From Chloroflexi bacterium HGW-Chloroflexi-3 (lineage in GTDB: Bacteria > Chloroflexota > Anaerolineae > Anaerolineales > Anaerolineaceae), in contig PHBX01000035.1 of NCBI GenBank assembly GCA_002842045.1, forward strand, positions 1 to 40,086: a stretch of 40,086 nucleotides of DNA, read 5' to 3'. Shown here one piece after another: positions 1 through 8,211 of this stretch (position 1 is its first letter; each line of letters begins with the position of its first letter). The translations under genes were made by a program, and so were the position numbers. The notes beneath the pieces are model-generated. The model did no database searches, was not told where the DNA came from, and saw only the letters and a list, made by a program, of their open reading frames with translations.

Positions 1-3
1 CAT
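1..3 (-). CDS. Start codon of a divergent gene leaving the window
   Basis: On the minus strand an ATG ends exactly at the left edge, preceded at normal spacing by a strong AAAAAAGGAGAC ribosome binding site (plus-strand positions 7-18). This looks like the first codon of a gene running out of the window, divergent from the phosphate cassette. Nothing of its product can be seen. The roughly 300 bp between it and the DUF47 gene would be a shared divergent promoter region. Confidence 0.5.
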
Positions 4-134
4 TTAGTCTCCTTTTTTGATGTGGTAATCTATTTAGGATACTTCTGACTCACCGTTTTGTTAAGGTTCAGAATTTTACAGAAATAATGTTACACTAACC
101 ATAAATTAAAAAGAACGTTTATAATGAGTATCTG

Positions 135-151
135 TTAACATTCCGTTAACA
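135..151 (+). promoter_or_regulatory. Pho-box-like direct repeat TTAACA-N5-TTAACA
   Basis: The sequence shows two identical TTAACA hexamers separated by TTCCG, an 11-bp period. This matches the repeat geometry of PhoP boxes in Bacillus (TT(A/C/T)ACA-like hexamers with about 5-bp spacers). A looser TTAAAC follows at 155-160. It lies 170 bp upstream of a DUF47-PiT phosphate operon, which makes phosphate control plausible. Binding by a PhoB/PhoP homolog is inference. The rest of 1-320 is AT-rich and holds no other gene that I can support. Confidence 0.4.
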
Positions 152-320
152 ATATTAAACTATGACTTTAGGATAATCTTAGATAATAATCAGACCTTTA
201 TCCTTATTCGAGTGAGTAAAAGTAAATGATTGAAATAAGTTGTTACTTTCTATGTTCTATGAAAAATGAGATTTCTACAAAATCCAAAATTAATTCAGTT
301 CCAACTTTTTCGGAGGCAAT

Positions 321-941
321 ATGTTAAAAATATTTAGAAAACGTCGCAACGTATTTATCAATTTAATCCATGAACAGGCTTCTCTGACCCTAGAGGGGAT
401 GGATATCTTAAAGAAATACCTATCAAATCCCGATGAAACAGTGGCTGACCAGCTTACAGCCAAGGAGAAGGAGGCCGACGAATCCCGCCGCATCTTGATC
501 GATGAACTCAACCGCACGTTCATTACCCCCTTCGATCGTGAGGATATTTTTGCCCTCTCGCGTGCCATTGATGATGTTTTAGATTACGCCTATACCACAA
601 TGACAGAGATTGTCATCTTCAAAGTTGAACCTACCGAGTTTATGATCCGTATCTGTTCACTCTTACGTGATGCTTCATTCGAAATCCTTAAAGCAGTCGA
701 ACGGCTGCAGGATCATCCCGGTGTGGCTGCTGAACATGCCCAACGCGCAAAAGCACTCGAAAATCGTGTCGAGACAGTCTATCGTGAAGCTCTGGCTGAT
801 ATGTTTCAGGAGACCGATGATGCCCGACTGCTGGTAAAAATGATGAAATATCGCGAAGTCTACCGCCATCTCAGTAATGCTGCCGACCGCGGTGATGAAG
901 CGGCGAATGTTCTGGCTGATATAATCGTGAAAACAACATAA
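321..941 (+). CDS. DUF47 family PhoU-like phosphate transport accessory protein
   Basis: A 206-residue, almost entirely helical and charged protein of normal length for the DUF47 (PhoU-like, COG1392) family. These proteins pair with PiT permeases and are thought to modulate low-affinity phosphate uptake. The family pattern is visible: an N-terminal helix with FxxLIHEQASLTLEG, a middle FDREDIFALSRAIDDVLDY stretch, and a C-terminal helix with KYREVYRHLSNAADRGDEAA. The ATG follows TTTCGGAGGCAAT, a clear ribosome binding site. The stop lies 10 bp before the first PiT gene, so the two are almost certainly co-transcribed. The protein is probably cytoplasmic and membrane-associated through PiT. Confidence 0.9.
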   Translation: MLKIFRKRRNVFINLIHEQASLTLEGMDILKKYLSNPDETVADQLTAKEKEADESRRILIDELNRTFITPFDREDIFALSRAIDDVLDYAYTTMTEIVIFKVEPTEFMIRICSLLRDASFEILKAVERLQDHPGVAAEHAQRAKALENRVETVYREALADMFQETDDARLLVKMMKYREVYRHLSNAADRGDEAANVLADIIVKTT

Positions 942-951
942 AGGTTTGCTC

Positions 952-1956
952 ATGCCAACTTTATTAATCGTTCTTATCATCTTGGCGTTGGTATTTGACT
1001 TCCTCAATGGCGTGCACGATTCCAGTAATGTGGTTGCAACCATGATTTCCTCGCGAGCCATTCAACCCAGAACCGCTTTACTGATGACAGCCTTAGCCAA
1101 TTTCCTTGGACCTTTCATCTTTGGGGTGGCAGTTGCCACTACCATCGGGAATGACATTGTCTCCGCCGTGCACATTAATCTCATCGTATTGATCGCTGCC
1201 TGTATCAGTGCGATCATTTGGAATATCCTCACTTGGATACTTGGGATTCCCAGCAGTTCCTCACATGCCATCATTGGTGGTTTGATAGGGTCGGTTATGA
1301 TGGCAGCCGGTTACAAAGTCATCATGATGAAAGGCATCATCAAGATTTTAATTGCCTTGTTTGCCTCGCCCATCATCGGTTTTATCGCTGGTATGCTGAT
1401 TGCAAACATTGTTTATCTGTCTTCCTGGAAAGCTTCACCAAAAATCAATGGTGTTTTCAAGAAAATGCAAATCATCACTTCCATCGGTTTATCTCTGAGC
1501 CATGGAACCAATGATGCCCAAAAAACGATGGGAATCATTACCCTTGGGTTAGTCATAGCGGGAGTCCAATCAACATTCGAAGTACCTTTTTGGGTTATCG
1601 TAGCCTGTGCTTCCGCTATTGGATTAGGAACAGCAGTCGGTGGTTGGCAATTAATTAAAACACTCGGGTCAAAGTTTTATAAAATTCGTCCTGTCCACGG
1701 TTTTGCATCTCAGGCAACTTCGGCCATTGTCATTCTGACAGCATCTTTGTTAGGTGGTCCGGTCAGTACTACTCAGGTGGTCAGTTCATCCATCATGGGT
1801 GTTGGGGCTGCTGAACGGATGAGCAAAGTACGCTGGGGCGTTGCCGGTGAAATCGTAACTGCGTGGATCATCACCATCCCTGCAACAATGGCAGCAGGTG
1901 CTGGTTGTTACTGGTTATTCGACAAAGCGATGCCTTTAATCATGAATTTGTTCTAA
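952..1956 (+). CDS. Inorganic phosphate transporter, PiT family (first copy)
   Basis: A 334-residue polytopic membrane protein with the duplicated PiT signature: FDFLNGVHDSSN near residues 15-26 and SHGTNDAQKTMG near residue 183. These Asn/Asp-containing half-repeats bind phosphate and cation in the family. Hydrophobic segments fill the rest. I chose the ATG at 952 rather than an upstream TTG at 946 because AAAGG sits 7 bp before it. Expected role is low-affinity, ion-coupled phosphate uptake at the cytoplasmic membrane. It lies between the DUF47 gene and a second PiT copy of identical length. Confidence 0.92.
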   Translation: MPTLLIVLIILALVFDFLNGVHDSSNVVATMISSRAIQPRTALLMTALANFLGPFIFGVAVATTIGNDIVSAVHINLIVLIAACISAIIWNILTWILGIPSSSSHAIIGGLIGSVMMAAGYKVIMMKGIIKILIALFASPIIGFIAGMLIANIVYLSSWKASPKINGVFKKMQIITSIGLSLSHGTNDAQKTMGIITLGLVIAGVQSTFEVPFWVIVACASAIGLGTAVGGWQLIKTLGSKFYKIRPVHGFASQATSAIVILTASLLGGPVSTTQVVSSSIMGVGAAERMSKVRWGVAGEIVTAWIITIPATMAAGAGCYWLFDKAMPLIMNLF

Positions 1957-1985
1957 GATTTGCACTTTACAATTCAGAAGGGCTC

Positions 1986-2990
1986 ATGACTACACCATTA
2001 CTCATATTAATTGCTCTTGCTATTGTTTTTGATTTTTTGAATGGAGTTCATGATTCAAGCAATATTGTTGCTACCATGATCTCATCCAGAGCAATTCAAC
2101 CCCGTGTTGCCCTTTTTATGACAGCCGTCGCTGAGTTTTCTGGTCCATTCATTTTCGGTGTTGCAGTTGCTAACACAATCGGATCTGAAATAGTTGACCC
2201 AATTTTCTTAAATATTGGGATTATTATTGCAGCTTTAGTCAGCGCAATCATTTGGAATGTTATGACCTGGCTATTGGGTATCCCAAGCAGTTCTTCCCAC
2301 GCATTGATCGGTGGTCTGATTGGTGCTGTGGCGGTAGGAGCAGGTTTTAAAGCAATCCAGATGGCAGGAGTGACCAAAGTCCTGATCGTTCTGTTTACCT
2401 CACCCATTATTGGTCTTTTCGCTGGAATGTTAGTCGCCAACCTGATATTTTTATTATCCTGGAAAGCTACACCGAAAGTAAACGGCTTATTCAAACGACT
2501 TCAAATCATCACTTCATTGGGTCTTGCACTCAGTCATGGTACCAACGATGCACAAAAAACGATGGGTATTATCACCCTTGGTTTGCTCATCAGCGGTAGA
2601 ATTTCAAGTTTCGAAGTTCCTTTCTGGGTGATTGTGATTTGTGCAGCTGCGATTGCATTGGGAACATCGGTGGGTGGTTGGCAGTTAATTCGCACGTTGG
2701 GTGCGAAGTTTTATAAGATCAGACCAATCCATGGGTTCGCTTCTCAGGCCACCTCGGCTGCTGTGATTCTGACGGCTTCCCTCATCGGTGGACCTGTTTC
2801 GACAACTCAGGTGGTAAGCACTGCCATCATGGGTGTGGGTGCTGCAGAACGTCTCAGTAAAGTGAAATGGGGTGTGGCCGGGGAAATTCTTACTGCCTGG
2901 ATCATTACAATCCCTGCTACCGCTTTATTAAGTGGTTTTTTATACTGGTTGCTGAGTTCCCCATTCCTTTCATTTTTTAATCTTTTTTAG
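1986..2990 (+). CDS. Inorganic phosphate transporter, PiT family (second copy)
   Basis: A 334-residue protein very similar to the preceding gene over its whole length, with the same signatures (FDFLNGVHDSSN and SHGTNDAQKTMGI) and the same C-terminal GGPVSTTQVVS and GVGAAERLSKVKWG stretches. The open frame extends upstream to 1863 into the first copy, but AGAAGG precedes the ATG at 1986, which also gives the same length as its paralog. This is a tandem duplication. The copies differ at many silent and some coding positions, so it is not a very recent event. Different affinity or coupling ion is possible but cannot be read from the sequence. Confidence 0.92.
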   Translation: MTTPLLILIALAIVFDFLNGVHDSSNIVATMISSRAIQPRVALFMTAVAEFSGPFIFGVAVANTIGSEIVDPIFLNIGIIIAALVSAIIWNVMTWLLGIPSSSSHALIGGLIGAVAVGAGFKAIQMAGVTKVLIVLFTSPIIGLFAGMLVANLIFLLSWKATPKVNGLFKRLQIITSLGLALSHGTNDAQKTMGIITLGLLISGRISSFEVPFWVIVICAAAIALGTSVGGWQLIRTLGAKFYKIRPIHGFASQATSAAVILTASLIGGPVSTTQVVSTAIMGVGAAERLSKVKWGVAGEILTAWIITIPATALLSGFLYWLLSSPFLSFFNLF

Positions 2991-3001
2991 AAAGGTATAT
3001 A

Positions 3002-3922
3002 ATGTCAAAATTGAAAAAAACTTATGATGTTATTTACGCCGGTAACTATACCAAGGACACGATCATCACTCCAGATGGTATTCGTGTGGTGGATGGGGGT
3101 GGTATGAATTACGCTGCGAATGTGGGTGCTCGGCTGGGAATTAAGGCGGCAATTATAACCCGACTGGCAAAAGAGGATCAACAAGTTGTGGATGCCATTC
3201 AGTTTGCTGGTATCGATTGTTATCCGTATTACTCAGATTTTTCCACAGTTATGACACTGGAATATAAAACCAGGAATGTGGATGAACGCAACCTGTATAT
3301 AAAATCAACGGCAGGAACGATTCAGCCTTCCTATCTTGAAGATTTTCAGGCAAAGGCTGTTGCTGTCAGCCCCAGTTTGCGCGGTGAGGTTGCGCCAAAT
3401 TTCTTCTCGATATTAAAGCAACGAACAGATGCGCTCCTGGCAGTAGATGTCCAGGGTTTTGTGCGTGTTTTGAGGGATGAGACCCTGGTTTATGAGCCCT
3501 GGTCAGAGATGCCTGAAGTATTGAAGAACCTGGATATCCTAAAATCAGATGCAGTTGAAGCGGAATATCTAACCGGTACAAAAGATATTGAAAAGGCAGC
3601 TGCTATTTTTGCAGGGATGGGTGTAAAAGAAATTGTATTAACTCATTCTGATGGTGTTTTGATTTATGCAGAAGGCCAATGTCACCATTTTCAATTTCAT
3701 GCTACCTCTATGGCGGGCAGAAGTGGCAGAGGTGACACCTGCTTGGGTTCCTATGTGGCGAAACGGATTAATTTGCCACCTTGTGAAGCCAGGAAATGGG
3801 CAGCAGCTGCCACCAGCTTGAAGGTGGAAAGGGTTGGAGTCTTCAATCGGCCCATTGGAGAAGTAGAAACCTTTATCGAACGATATTATTCCGAAAAATG
3901 TTCGGCAAACCTCCATGGCTGA
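3002..3922 (+). CDS. PfkB/ribokinase-family carbohydrate kinase
   Basis: A 306-residue cytoplasmic protein with both PfkB signatures: GGGMNYAANVGARLG near residues 29-43, and GRSGRGDTCLGSY near residues 239-251, which carries the catalytic Asp and anion hole. A central LKSDAVEAEYLTG stretch matches the family's NxxE/LTG region. It should phosphorylate a sugar, nucleoside or cyclitol with ATP, but the substrate cannot be assigned. AGAAAGG precedes the ATG and only 11 bp separate it from the second PiT gene, so it seems to belong to the phosphate transcript, which is an unusual partner. An ATG for the decayed downstream frame overlaps its stop. Confidence 0.85.
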   Translation: MSKLKKTYDVIYAGNYTKDTIITPDGIRVVDGGGMNYAANVGARLGIKAAIITRLAKEDQQVVDAIQFAGIDCYPYYSDFSTVMTLEYKTRNVDERNLYIKSTAGTIQPSYLEDFQAKAVAVSPSLRGEVAPNFFSILKQRTDALLAVDVQGFVRVLRDETLVYEPWSEMPEVLKNLDILKSDAVEAEYLTGTKDIEKAAAIFAGMGVKEIVLTHSDGVLIYAEGQCHHFQFHATSMAGRSGRGDTCLGSYVAKRINLPPCEARKWAAAATSLKVERVGVFNRPIGEVETFIERYYSEKCSANLHG

Positions 3923-4211
3923 TCTTGCTTATCAATGCATCCAGGCAATCCATGATTATCCTGCTCTTTGGCAGCGTACTATCCAGTAATGGAACACTGC
4001 AAATATCCAGGATACCGTTCGAAGATCGATCTCCGACTGGTTAACCTAATCTGCCAATTATCTTTTTAAGACATCTGGCATAAAATGGGCATTGGATCCT
4101 TATTCGTTATTCTCCCGCATTAATGGAGGAAATCAACCTGACTTTGCTCATGATCTGCAGCTACTGCAGTTGGTCTCCAAGAGCACGTTCAACTTACCTT
4201 ATTGCGGGTGA
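3915..4211 (+). pseudogene. Remnant of an MBL-fold metallohydrolase-like gene
   Basis: A single frame starting with an ATG that overlaps the stop of the kinase gene reads as protein-like sequence for about 98 codons, interrupted by TAA at 3987-3989 and TAA at 4047-4049. The last section contains NYLFKTSGIKWALDPYS and DFAHDLQLLQLV. These resemble the N-terminal part of UlaG-like MBL-fold hydrolases (xNYLFRxxGxxWxxDP followed by a DLxxLDFVLLTHxHxDH motif). The HxHxDH metal site is not present, because the frame diverges and ends at 4211. The family assignment is from memory of the pattern and is uncertain. That this is decayed coding DNA is better supported. Confidence 0.5.
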
Positions 4212-4744
4212 AGGACGCAGGGTAGGAGTGGGGAGCGCGGCTGTAATGCGCATTTGAAAAGAGAGATTGCCCATGCGGCGGGGGACCTAACGGTAAAAAC
4301 AACAGTGCGTAGTTGCCGACACGCTCACTGCAAACAATAAAAATCGTAATGCAAGGGTAGATCGCGGAAGATGAGATCGGGAGTCAAGGGCTAGTGGATT
4401 TGGATGGGAGTTCGAGGCGCGAGGTCGATCTGCGGGATTATTTTCGGTTTAAAATTAAAAGTTTGCGTTAGTGGTGATGGGGTGCCCGTGGATTCTGCTT
4501 GGAGAGCAGAAAAAACACAAAGTCAGGAAAAATCTTGAAAATTTAGTACGCGAAGAGTCATCAACAGCCAAAGTAACATTAGTGACTACAACTGGTTTTA
4601 ACCCGTGTCTTTTATTTCTTCATTTAGGGAAGAGCTGGGTGATGCCTGGTGATAAAATATAAAATACCAAAGTACGTATGGCTATCGTCCACAGTCTCTG
4701 GTCCAGAGTGCTCCTGCCAGCTCACAGGTTGGAATTGGAATGAG
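4212..4744. other. Gene-poor stretch with possible further coding debris
   Basis: No intact gene can be supported here. The segment 4240-4440 is more G-rich than its surroundings. Around 4380-4660 two frames give short protein-like pieces on the plus strand, for example VDLRDYFRFKIKSLR, followed after a frame change by VSGDGVPVDSAWRAEK and then stops. This suggests a second decayed gene. A 63-codon ORF at 4471-4662 has no recognisable product. CTCTGG-T-CCAGAG (near 4695-4710) is a short inverted repeat beyond the end of livF. Confidence 0.35.
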
Positions 4745-5452
4745 CTAACTGCCAAGGTAAGCCATTCGTACATGCTCATTTTTCAGCAGGTCTTTTGACT
4801 GACCTTCAAGGGCTATGTTTCCGGTCTCGAGGACGTAGGCCCTATTGGTCATAGTCAGCGCCATCTCGGCATTCTGCTCAACAAGCAGGATCGTCGTTCC
4901 CCTTTTGTGCAATTCCTTGATGGCATCTGCAACACGTTCTACAAGAATGGGAGCTAACCCAAGAGATGGTTCATCGAACATCAACAACCGGGGACTGGAC
5001 ATCATTGAGCGGCCAATTGCAAGCATCTGCTGTTCGCCTCCCGAAAGACTACCTGCCGGTAATTTATTGCGCTCTTCAAGGATCGGAAAAAGATCAAAAA
5101 CAATTTTCATGTCTTTAAGAGTATCAGCTTTGTCCTTGCGGGTGAAAGCCCCCATTTCAAGGTTCTCTTTGACGGTCATTTCAGGAAAAACACGGCGACC
5201 TTCCGGACAATGAACAACCTGCTGCCTGACAATCTTTTCCGGGGATAGACCATCAATTCGCTTGCGGCAAAATGTTATTTCCCCACTAAAGGGGTGAAGC
5301 ATTCCTGAGATTGTTTTGAGCGTCGTCGATTTTCCAGCGCCATTCGCACCAATTAGTGCAACCATTTCGCCTTCATCAATATGAAGCGAAATACTCTTTA
5401 GGGCGTGTACTTTACCGTAAAAAACATCCACATTAGAGAGTTTGAGCATCAT
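4745..5452 (-). CDS. livF: Branched-chain amino acid-type ABC transporter ATP-binding protein LivF
   Basis: A 235-residue ABC ATPase, the usual LivF length. Walker A GANGAGKST is at residues 35-43, the signature is LSGGEQQML, and Walker B is LLMFDEPSLGLAP. The QVVHCPEGRRVFPEMTV stretch is characteristic of LivF. The frame is open to 5467, but GGGAGGT sits 8 bp before the ATG at 5452, which I take as start. It overlaps the end of the LivM-LivG fusion by about 20 bp. It is the last gene of the operon and energises the importer encoded upstream. The real ligand may well not be an amino acid, given the catabolic neighbours. Confidence 0.9.
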   Translation of the reverse strand: MMLKLSNVDVFYGKVHALKSISLHIDEGEMVALIGANGAGKSTTLKTISGMLHPFSGEITFCRKRIDGLSPEKIVRQQVVHCPEGRRVFPEMTVKENLEMGAFTRKDKADTLKDMKIVFDLFPILEERNKLPAGSLSGGEQQMLAIGRSMMSSPRLLMFDEPSLGLAPILVERVADAIKELHKRGTTILLVEQNAEMALTMTNRAYVLETGNIALEGQSKDLLKNEHVRMAYLGS

Positions 5453-7280
5453 CGAAACACCTCCCAAGATATGCTTGAATTACTTTATCATCCTGGCAGA
5501 TCTCTTCAGGCGTACCCTCTGCAAGCAATTCACCATAGTTTATTACCGCTACACGGTCCGAAATCCCCATGACCAATTTCATATCATGTTCAACAAGCAC
5601 AACTGTTATGCCCATCTTCTTTATTCGCAAGATAAGTTCCATGAGCGCTTCCACTTCGGTCGGATTCATGCCTGCGGCAGGCTCATCAAGCAGCAGCAAG
5701 TTAGGGTCTGCAACAAGGGCAATTCCCATTTCAAGCAAACGTTGAGCACCGTATGGCAAACTGCTGGCAACACAATCAACATATTGTTTTAGATTGGTAA
5801 ATTCAAGAATTTCGTCCGCTCGCCTGCGAATCTCCTGTTCAGCATCATGCCAGCCACTAGTTCTGAACACATTGGTTACCAAACCGGTAGGTTCCAGGGC
5901 ATTGTGAGCCAGAACCATATTGCGATAGGTCGTCAAATTGGGGAAAACACTGGTATGTTGAAATGTTCGGACGATATGGCGGTGAGCTGTCTCATGAGCC
6001 TTCAGCGCGTTCAGCTCTTCACCTAAATAATGGACCATTCCCGATGTAATTGGACCCAAGCGAGTTATAGCATTCAGAAGTGTTGTCTTGCCAGCGCCAT
6101 TTGGTCCGATGATAGCTAAAATTTCTCCAGGATAGACAGATAGTGAAACATGTTCAACCGCATGAACACCACCAAAATACACACAAAGATCTTCAACGAT
6201 AAGCGAAGCTTCTTTGCAAATTTCTTCTTTGTCGCACCTTTCAGTGCTCACTGCAAACTGCTCCTGGCGACAGCCCGTGTTTTGCGGCATGGTGTCAAAT
6301 ATTTCTAAAGTGGTTCTCAGGTCCGAAGGTTCTCCCGCAGGCCGAAAACGGTTACGTAGTTTTTGATATACTGACACCAGACTAGGCATGATACCATCGG
6401 GCATAAACAACATGATGGTGACCAGGAGCGCCCCATAAATAACCATGCGCCAAACTGTAGCAGCACGTAGAAGTTCTGGGATAATTGTAAATAGGATCGC
6501 TCCGAGAACAGGTCCTGCCAAAGTGGCGCGCCCACCAGCGATCACCATCACAACTATCGTAATAGTCAGTTCAAACGACAGGATCTCAGGTCCTAAGAAC
6601 TGAAAGAAATGAGCATAAAAACTACCTGCAATTCCGATGATGAACGAGCTCAACACCGCAGCCAGCATCATGTACCGATAACTATCTATTCCAACAGACT
6701 GGCCCAAGACTTCATTCTCGCGTATGGCCTGCATAGCGCGGCCAATCGTGCTGTTCTCCAATCGATAGAGACCAAAGAGAACAATTAATACGAGAAATAG
6801 GATAAAGTAGTAATACATTGCGTAGCCTTTGAACCATAAGGCTGGAGCGGGGATGGCCGTAATTCCCATAGGACCGTTGGTCATAGCAGTCCAATTCAGA
6901 GCAACAAGTCGAAAGAACTCGGCAAAGCCAATGGTCACCAACACAAAATAAGCAATACGTAGTTTGAGGGTCAACCGCCCGATGATCCAACCCGCAACAG
7001 CCGCTGAAACCCCTGCCGCCAGAAAGCAGATGACAAATGGGACCCCATATCTTGTTGATAGAATAGCAGATACATAAGCGCCTAATCCATAAAACGCGAC
7101 CGGGCCAAGAGACAACTGCCCTACTTTCATCAGAATGTTATGAGCAGAAGCAAGCAAGATGAAGAGTCCAGAAGCTACTGCAATCCGGAGCACGTAATTA
7201 CTTTGTACGAATTGCGGCAAGGAAAAAGCAATACCAATTCCAAGCAATATAAATAAGATTGAAATTTTTCTTCTAGTCAT
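5433..7280 (-). CDS. Fused ABC permease-ATPase, LivM-LivG
   Basis: A 615-residue fusion. Residues 1 to about 310 are a LivM permease with about eight to ten membrane segments and the LivM-type GQLSLGPVAFYGLGAYVSA loop. A roughly 45-residue hydrophilic linker follows. From about residue 358 there is a LivG ATPase with Walker A GPNGAGKTT (392-400), a YGAQRLLEMGIAL signature region and Walker B LLLLDEPAAGMNP. The fusion fixes permease and ATPase stoichiometry. Its ATG overlaps the LivH stop in an ATGA arrangement, so translation is coupled. Such LivM-LivG fusions exist elsewhere, so this is a variant rather than a novelty. Confidence 0.9.
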   Translation of the reverse strand: MTRRKISILFILLGIGIAFSLPQFVQSNYVLRIAVASGLFILLASAHNILMKVGQLSLGPVAFYGLGAYVSAILSTRYGVPFVICFLAAGVSAAVAGWIIGRLTLKLRIAYFVLVTIGFAEFFRLVALNWTAMTNGPMGITAIPAPALWFKGYAMYYYFILFLVLIVLFGLYRLENSTIGRAMQAIRENEVLGQSVGIDSYRYMMLAAVLSSFIIGIAGSFYAHFFQFLGPEILSFELTITIVVMVIAGGRATLAGPVLGAILFTIIPELLRAATVWRMVIYGALLVTIMLFMPDGIMPSLVSVYQKLRNRFRPAGEPSDLRTTLEIFDTMPQNTGCRQEQFAVSTERCDKEEICKEASLIVEDLCVYFGGVHAVEHVSLSVYPGEILAIIGPNGAGKTTLLNAITRLGPITSGMVHYLGEELNALKAHETAHRHIVRTFQHTSVFPNLTTYRNMVLAHNALEPTGLVTNVFRTSGWHDAEQEIRRRADEILEFTNLKQYVDCVASSLPYGAQRLLEMGIALVADPNLLLLDEPAAGMNPTEVEALMELILRIKKMGITVVLVEHDMKLVMGISDRVAVINYGELLAEGTPEEICQDDKVIQAYLGRCFDDAQTL

Positions 7281-8149
7281 CCAAGTCGCCTCGCTTTACC
7301 CAGTATGCCCGTTGGACGAACGATCAGCACAACGATAATTAGTATAAAAGCAATCGCATCCCGGTATCCGGAGGAGATGTACCCTGCACCAAGGCTTTCC
7401 GCAACACCAAGCAGCAAGCCAGCCAGTATTGCACCGGGAAAGTTGCCTAGTCCCCCGGCGATAACAACTGCAAATGATTTTGCACTGACAATTGCACCCA
7501 TTGTTGGGAACACCTGGAAAATGGGTCCTAACAATCCGCCAGCAATAGCTGCAATTGAAGTACCCCACGAGAAGGTTACCATATTGACTGTGTTAGTGTT
7601 TATACCCATCAACGCCGCAGCTTCACGATCCTGAAATGTTGCCCGGATAGCCTTACCAAACCTAGTGTTTCGTAAGAACATGTGCGAACCCAGTATTAGC
7701 AACATAGCTGCAACGAAAATAAAGACACGAATTGGCGTGAGGGTGATAGGACCCACATTGATACCTATCAGCGGAAACGGCATTCCAATATCTTTGGGTG
7801 TTGGGTCCCAGATGATCAGAGCTAAATTCGAAAGGAATATGGACAACCCAATTGTGGCTAACATAGCCACATCCACAGGTTGATTTTGGAGTGGACGTAG
7901 AATACCACGCTCAACAACAGCCCCAAACAAAAGGAAGAAAACAGCAGACAGCAATAAAGCCAGCAAATACGGAATCCCCATCATCGTAAAAAGAGTCAGC
8001 ACCCCAAACGCACCCAACATATAGAATTCGCCATGGGAAAAATTGACAATGTTCATAATTCCAAATATTAAAGTCAAACCAATACCCATCAAAGCGTAGA
8101 TTCCGCCTATCATCAGGCCGTTGATCAAATGCTGTAGGAATTCAGCCAT
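7277..8149 (-). CDS. livH: Branched-chain amino acid-type ABC permease LivH
   Basis: A 290-residue integral membrane protein beginning MAEFLQHLINGLMIGGIYALMG and containing the family's NFSHGEFYMLGAF loop and the GLGNFPGAILAGLLLGVAESLGAGY C-terminal region. The frame is open to 8206, but TTGGAGGATT lies about 7 bp before the ATG at 8149. That start is also just past the hairpin separating it from the binding-protein gene. It forms the translocation pore with the LivM half of the downstream fusion. Confidence 0.92.
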   Translation of the reverse strand: MAEFLQHLINGLMIGGIYALMGIGLTLIFGIMNIVNFSHGEFYMLGAFGVLTLFTMMGIPYLLALLLSAVFFLLFGAVVERGILRPLQNQPVDVAMLATIGLSIFLSNLALIIWDPTPKDIGMPFPLIGINVGPITLTPIRVFIFVAAMLLILGSHMFLRNTRFGKAIRATFQDREAAALMGINTNTVNMVTFSWGTSIAAIAGGLLGPIFQVFPTMGAIVSAKSFAVVIAGGLGNFPGAILAGLLLGVAESLGAGYISSGYRDAIAFILIIVVLIVRPTGILGKARRLG

Positions 8150-8167
8150 ACACAATCCTCCAAAAAA

Positions 8168-8195
8168 TGGAGGGGTGCAACAATGCACCCCTCCA
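8168..8195 (-). terminator. Hairpin between binding-protein gene and LivH (attenuator)
   Basis: A perfect 12-bp inverted repeat (TGGAGGGGTGCA, loop ACAA, TGCACCCCTCCA). On the minus strand it is followed by six T residues (complement of 8162-8167), the form of an intrinsic terminator. It sits inside the operon, after the binding-protein stop and just before the LivH ribosome binding site. A partial terminator or mRNA 3'-end stabiliser would give more binding protein than permease. Confidence 0.75.
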
Positions 8196-8211
8196 AATTC
8201 CGTCATTCTTT

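Noticed and set aside
4471..4662. 63-codon ORF with a methionine-rich start
   Set aside because: No recognisable domain, no ribosome binding site, and it lies in a stretch where other frames look like decayed coding sequence.
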